A stretch of 24,229 nt of DNA from an uncultured Thermomicrobiales bacterium (GTDB taxonomy: Bacteria; Chloroflexota; Chloroflexia; Thermomicrobiales; UBA6265). The stretch covers positions 1 through 24,229 of the forward strand of contig CADCWI010000079.1 of the NCBI GenBank assembly GCA_902806355.1, given 5' to 3'. The position numbers and the translations under genes were made by a program. A model generated the notes under the pieces. That model was given only the letters and a program-made list of their open reading frames with translations, ran no database searches and was not told where the DNA came from. Below, one piece after another: positions 22,461 through 24,229 of the stretch (within the stretch, counting starts at the first letter, position 1; the number at the start of each line of letters is the position of its first letter).

Positions 22461-23603
22461 ATGATGCACCGAAACCCGGACGACCGTTCAAACGCGGCTC
22501 CGGAACATCCCTCTGCTTCCCGAGCGTCCATGGCTAACCGCCTGACCGATGCATTGCGGACAGCAGTGGCAACGCGCAATGCGGACGTGCTGCTGTTGTC
22601 GGGTGGGCTCGATTCCTCGTTTCTGGCCGGACTGCTCGCCACCAGCGGTCGGCCGCTGCCACCCATGATCACGGTTGGACTGGCCGGGGAAGGGCCGTGC
22701 CCGGCCCATGCCGCGCTTCCGTATCCCTGCAACGGGGACCTCGCCTCCGCCGCCCAGGTGGCGGAGCACCTCGACCTTGACTGGCGCCCGCTCCGGCTGG
22801 ATGTCGGCACCGCACTGGCAAATCTTGACGATCTCATGCGGCTGCGCACATCGTTCGACCTAGGATTGCTGAATGACATCCCGATCATCGCCGGGCTGCG
22901 TCATGCCCGATCGCTGGGCGCGCGATCGTTCTGGACGGGCGACGATGCCGACACCCTGTTCGGCGGCTACCAGTTCCTGCGCCCGGAAGAGGATTGGTCC
23001 GCGTTTCTCGCCGGCCGGATCCCCACGATCGAGCCGCCCGCCCGCGCGATCGGCACCCATTTCGGCATGACGCCGGTCTTCCCTTTTCTCGCGCCGGATG
23101 TGCTCGCGATCGCCCAATCCCTCTCCTGGAACGATGTCCATGTGGCGATTCCCGTCGAGGAGCGGGCGTTGCCGCCGTCCTTCGTCGACCAGCTCGATCG
23201 CGACCTGATGGCATCGCCGGAGCGTCCCTGGGGCAAGGTGATCCTGCGCAGGATCGCGGAAGAGGTGCTACCGGATGCGATCGCCTGGCGACCGAAGACC
23301 GACCTCGAGTTCGGCTCCGGGATGTGCGCGCTTGAAACCTCACTCGCGGAACTCGTCAGTCTTGGGGAACGAGAGCGTCTCGACCAGACCCCCATCCGCT
23401 GGTTCAACGATGCGCACCGCGGCATGCACACGCGGTTCGAAGCCCTCGGACTCCGTATCCCGTCCCCCGGACCGGATGACTACGCGTGCACGTCATGCGG
23501 TGGTGGTGTGCGGAAGGGTCGGCGTCACTGCCCGACGTGCGGCACCTGGCCTGCTGACAGCCAAGGTAAGGATGGCAGCCGACAGACCACGACATCCAGG
23601 TGA
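22461..23603 (+). CDS. Asparagine-synthase-type ATP-PPase with C-terminal zinc ribbon
   Basis: A 380-residue protein matching only the synthetase half of asparagine synthase. The ATP loop SGGLDSS is at 47-53; SFWTGDDADTLFGGYQFL matches the family's GDGADELFGGY; the C-terminal part has KVILRRIAEEVLPDAIAWRPK. There is no N-terminal glutaminase domain, so it must use ammonia or another amine, or do a different adenylation chemistry. Residues 343-360 form a zinc ribbon (C343-x2-C346-x10-C357-x2-C360), an unusual addition. ATG 22461 is the first start; ATG 22530 (MANRLTDA) is an alternative. The last 79 bases overlap the convergent methyltransferase gene, including the second Cys pair of the ribbon. 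The substrate is unknown. Confidence 0.85.
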   Translation: MMHRNPDDRSNAAPEHPSASRASMANRLTDALRTAVATRNADVLLLSGGLDSSFLAGLLATSGRPLPPMITVGLAGEGPCPAHAALPYPCNGDLASAAQVAEHLDLDWRPLRLDVGTALANLDDLMRLRTSFDLGLLNDIPIIAGLRHARSLGARSFWTGDDADTLFGGYQFLRPEEDWSAFLAGRIPTIEPPARAIGTHFGMTPVFPFLAPDVLAIAQSLSWNDVHVAIPVEERALPPSFVDQLDRDLMASPERPWGKVILRRIAEEVLPDAIAWRPKTDLEFGSGMCALETSLAELVSLGERERLDQTPIRWFNDAHRGMHTRFEALGLRIPSPGPDDYACTSCGGGVRKGRRHCPTCGTWPADSQGKDGSRQTTTSR

Positions 23604-24229
23604 ACGTCGCAATCGAGCCGCGTTGCCGAATCGGGGAACTCACGCCTCGCCGCCGCGAGGAAGGCTGATGTTGCCGCGTCCCATGCCTGCTTCTCGATCG
23701 TGGGGTAGAGCGGGCGCAGCATGGCGACCCCCTCGCTCGCTTCGGCGACGGTTCGCCCGATCGTCCAGATGTGCAACGTTCGCATGGAGACCGCCTCCGC
23801 CCGCGACCGGACCTCGCGCAGGAGGGTTTCGTCGTCCGGGTCCATCGGGGCGTGACGGTAGCCGGTGCCCTCGATCGCCTCCCGCCAGAGCGCACTCCAC
23901 CGCGCCAGTGGTGGCCGCTCGGCCGACCGCTCTAGAACCAGCACGATGTTCCCGCCCGAACGGACTACCCGCCAGATGTCATCGAGCGCCGAACGCCAGT
24001 CGTCGATCAGGTAGAGCAGGGATGCGACGATCGCCATATCGAACGTGGCGGCGACGAACGGGAGCGCACGCGCATCACCCTCGACCAGCGAGGCACGCGG
24101 CCGAGGCTCGGCCATGCGCTGAAGCCTGACGTGCAGCTCCCGCAGCATGGCACGCGAACGATCCACGCCGACGACATGGTGCCCGCCGGCGAGGGCGGCG
24201 ATCGCGACCCGGCCTGTTCCGATGCCGGG
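23525..24229 (-). CDS. Class I SAM-dependent methyltransferase (5' partial)
   Basis: The frame is open to the window edge, so the N-terminus is missing; 234 residues are present. It opens with PGIGTGRVAIAALAGGHHVV followed by GVDRS, the SAM-binding motif I and the acidic end of strand 2. ASLVEGDARALPFVAATFD matches motif II and the following region of UbiE/COQ5-like (Methyltransf_11-type) enzymes. IWRVVRSGGNIVLVLERS is the strand-4/5 region. The GTG at 24166 that would otherwise be taken as the start is inside motif I and is not the real start. The substrate cannot be predicted. The 3' end overlaps the zinc-ribbon ATP-PPase gene by 79 bases, tail to tail. Confidence 0.9.
   Translation of the reverse strand, partial: PGIGTGRVAIAALAGGHHVVGVDRSRAMLRELHVRLQRMAEPRPRASLVEGDARALPFVAATFDMAIVASLLYLIDDWRSALDDIWRVVRSGGNIVLVLERSAERPPLARWSALWREAIEGTGYRHAPMDPDDETLLREVRSRAEAVSMRTLHIWTIGRTVAEASEGVAMLRPLYPTIEKQAWDAATSAFLAAARREFPDSATRLDCDVHLDVVVCRLPSLPWLSAGQVPHVGQ

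Noticed and set aside
23275..24129. 284-residue Arg/Pro-rich plus-strand frame
   Set aside because: Arg- and Pro-rich low-complexity translation opposite the methyltransferase and out of frame with the ATP-PPase.
24164..24166. GTG as the start of the last methyltransferase
   Set aside because: The 21 codons upstream encode the SAM-binding motif GIGTGRVA, so the gene continues beyond the window.

Overview
The window is high-GC, densely packed chromosomal DNA with ordinary housekeeping genes next to small accessory genes. The gene content suggests a bacterium of the Chloroflexota, perhaps the Thermomicrobia side: two luciferase-like (LLM) flavin/F420 oxidoreductases, a CGNR zinc-finger regulator, Rex, tandem DinB proteins, a PIG-V-like mannosyltransferase, a TTG-started guaA, and intergenic palindromic repeats. 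No rRNA, tRNA or complete phage or IS element was seen, so the assignment is inference only.

Layout. 1-2296: metE, cut at its 5' end, followed by a strong stem-loop. 2408-3650: a small defence/stress patch with a vapBC-type toxin-antitoxin pair behind its own promoter, then a Phd-like antitoxin with no toxin. 3610-6635 (minus): a DUF2200 gene, a two-nuclease DUF2779 protein, and a beta-lactamase-like serine hydrolase 32 bases downstream of it. 6986-8387 (plus): a CGNR regulator overlapping a MOSC-domain gene. 8417-9154 (minus): purN. 9632-11406 (plus): a TrmA/RumA-type RNA m5U methyltransferase translationally coupled to a RusA-type Holliday-junction nuclease. 11407-11736: a nested inverted-repeat element. 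11737-13416: guaA. 13498-18411 (minus): LLM oxidoreductase, rex, SnoaL-like protein, two DinB proteins and a JAMM metalloprotease. 18592-21398 (plus): an exported M1-type metallopeptidase overlapping a PIG-V-like mannosyltransferase. 21397-21487: a 35-bp tandem repeat covering two convergent stop codons. 21465-22400 (minus): a second LLM oxidoreductase. 22461-23603 (plus): an asparagine-synthase-type ATP-PPase without a glutaminase domain but with a C-terminal zinc ribbon, overlapping tail to tail with a class I methyltransferase cut by the window end.

How the genes may work together. purN and guaA are purine-synthesis genes and metE makes methionine; they are not in one operon. The likely functional units are the coupled pairs: vapB-vapC, DUF2779-hydrolase, CGNR-MOSC, RNA methyltransferase-RusA, and M1 peptidase-mannosyltransferase. 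A Rex-like operator over a TATAAT box upstream of rex suggests redox autoregulation. No single complete new system is evident. The best candidates for new biology are the zinc-ribbon ATP-PPase, the DUF2779 double nuclease with its hydrolase partner, the chromosomal RusA coupled to an RNA methyltransferase, and the two repeat structures.
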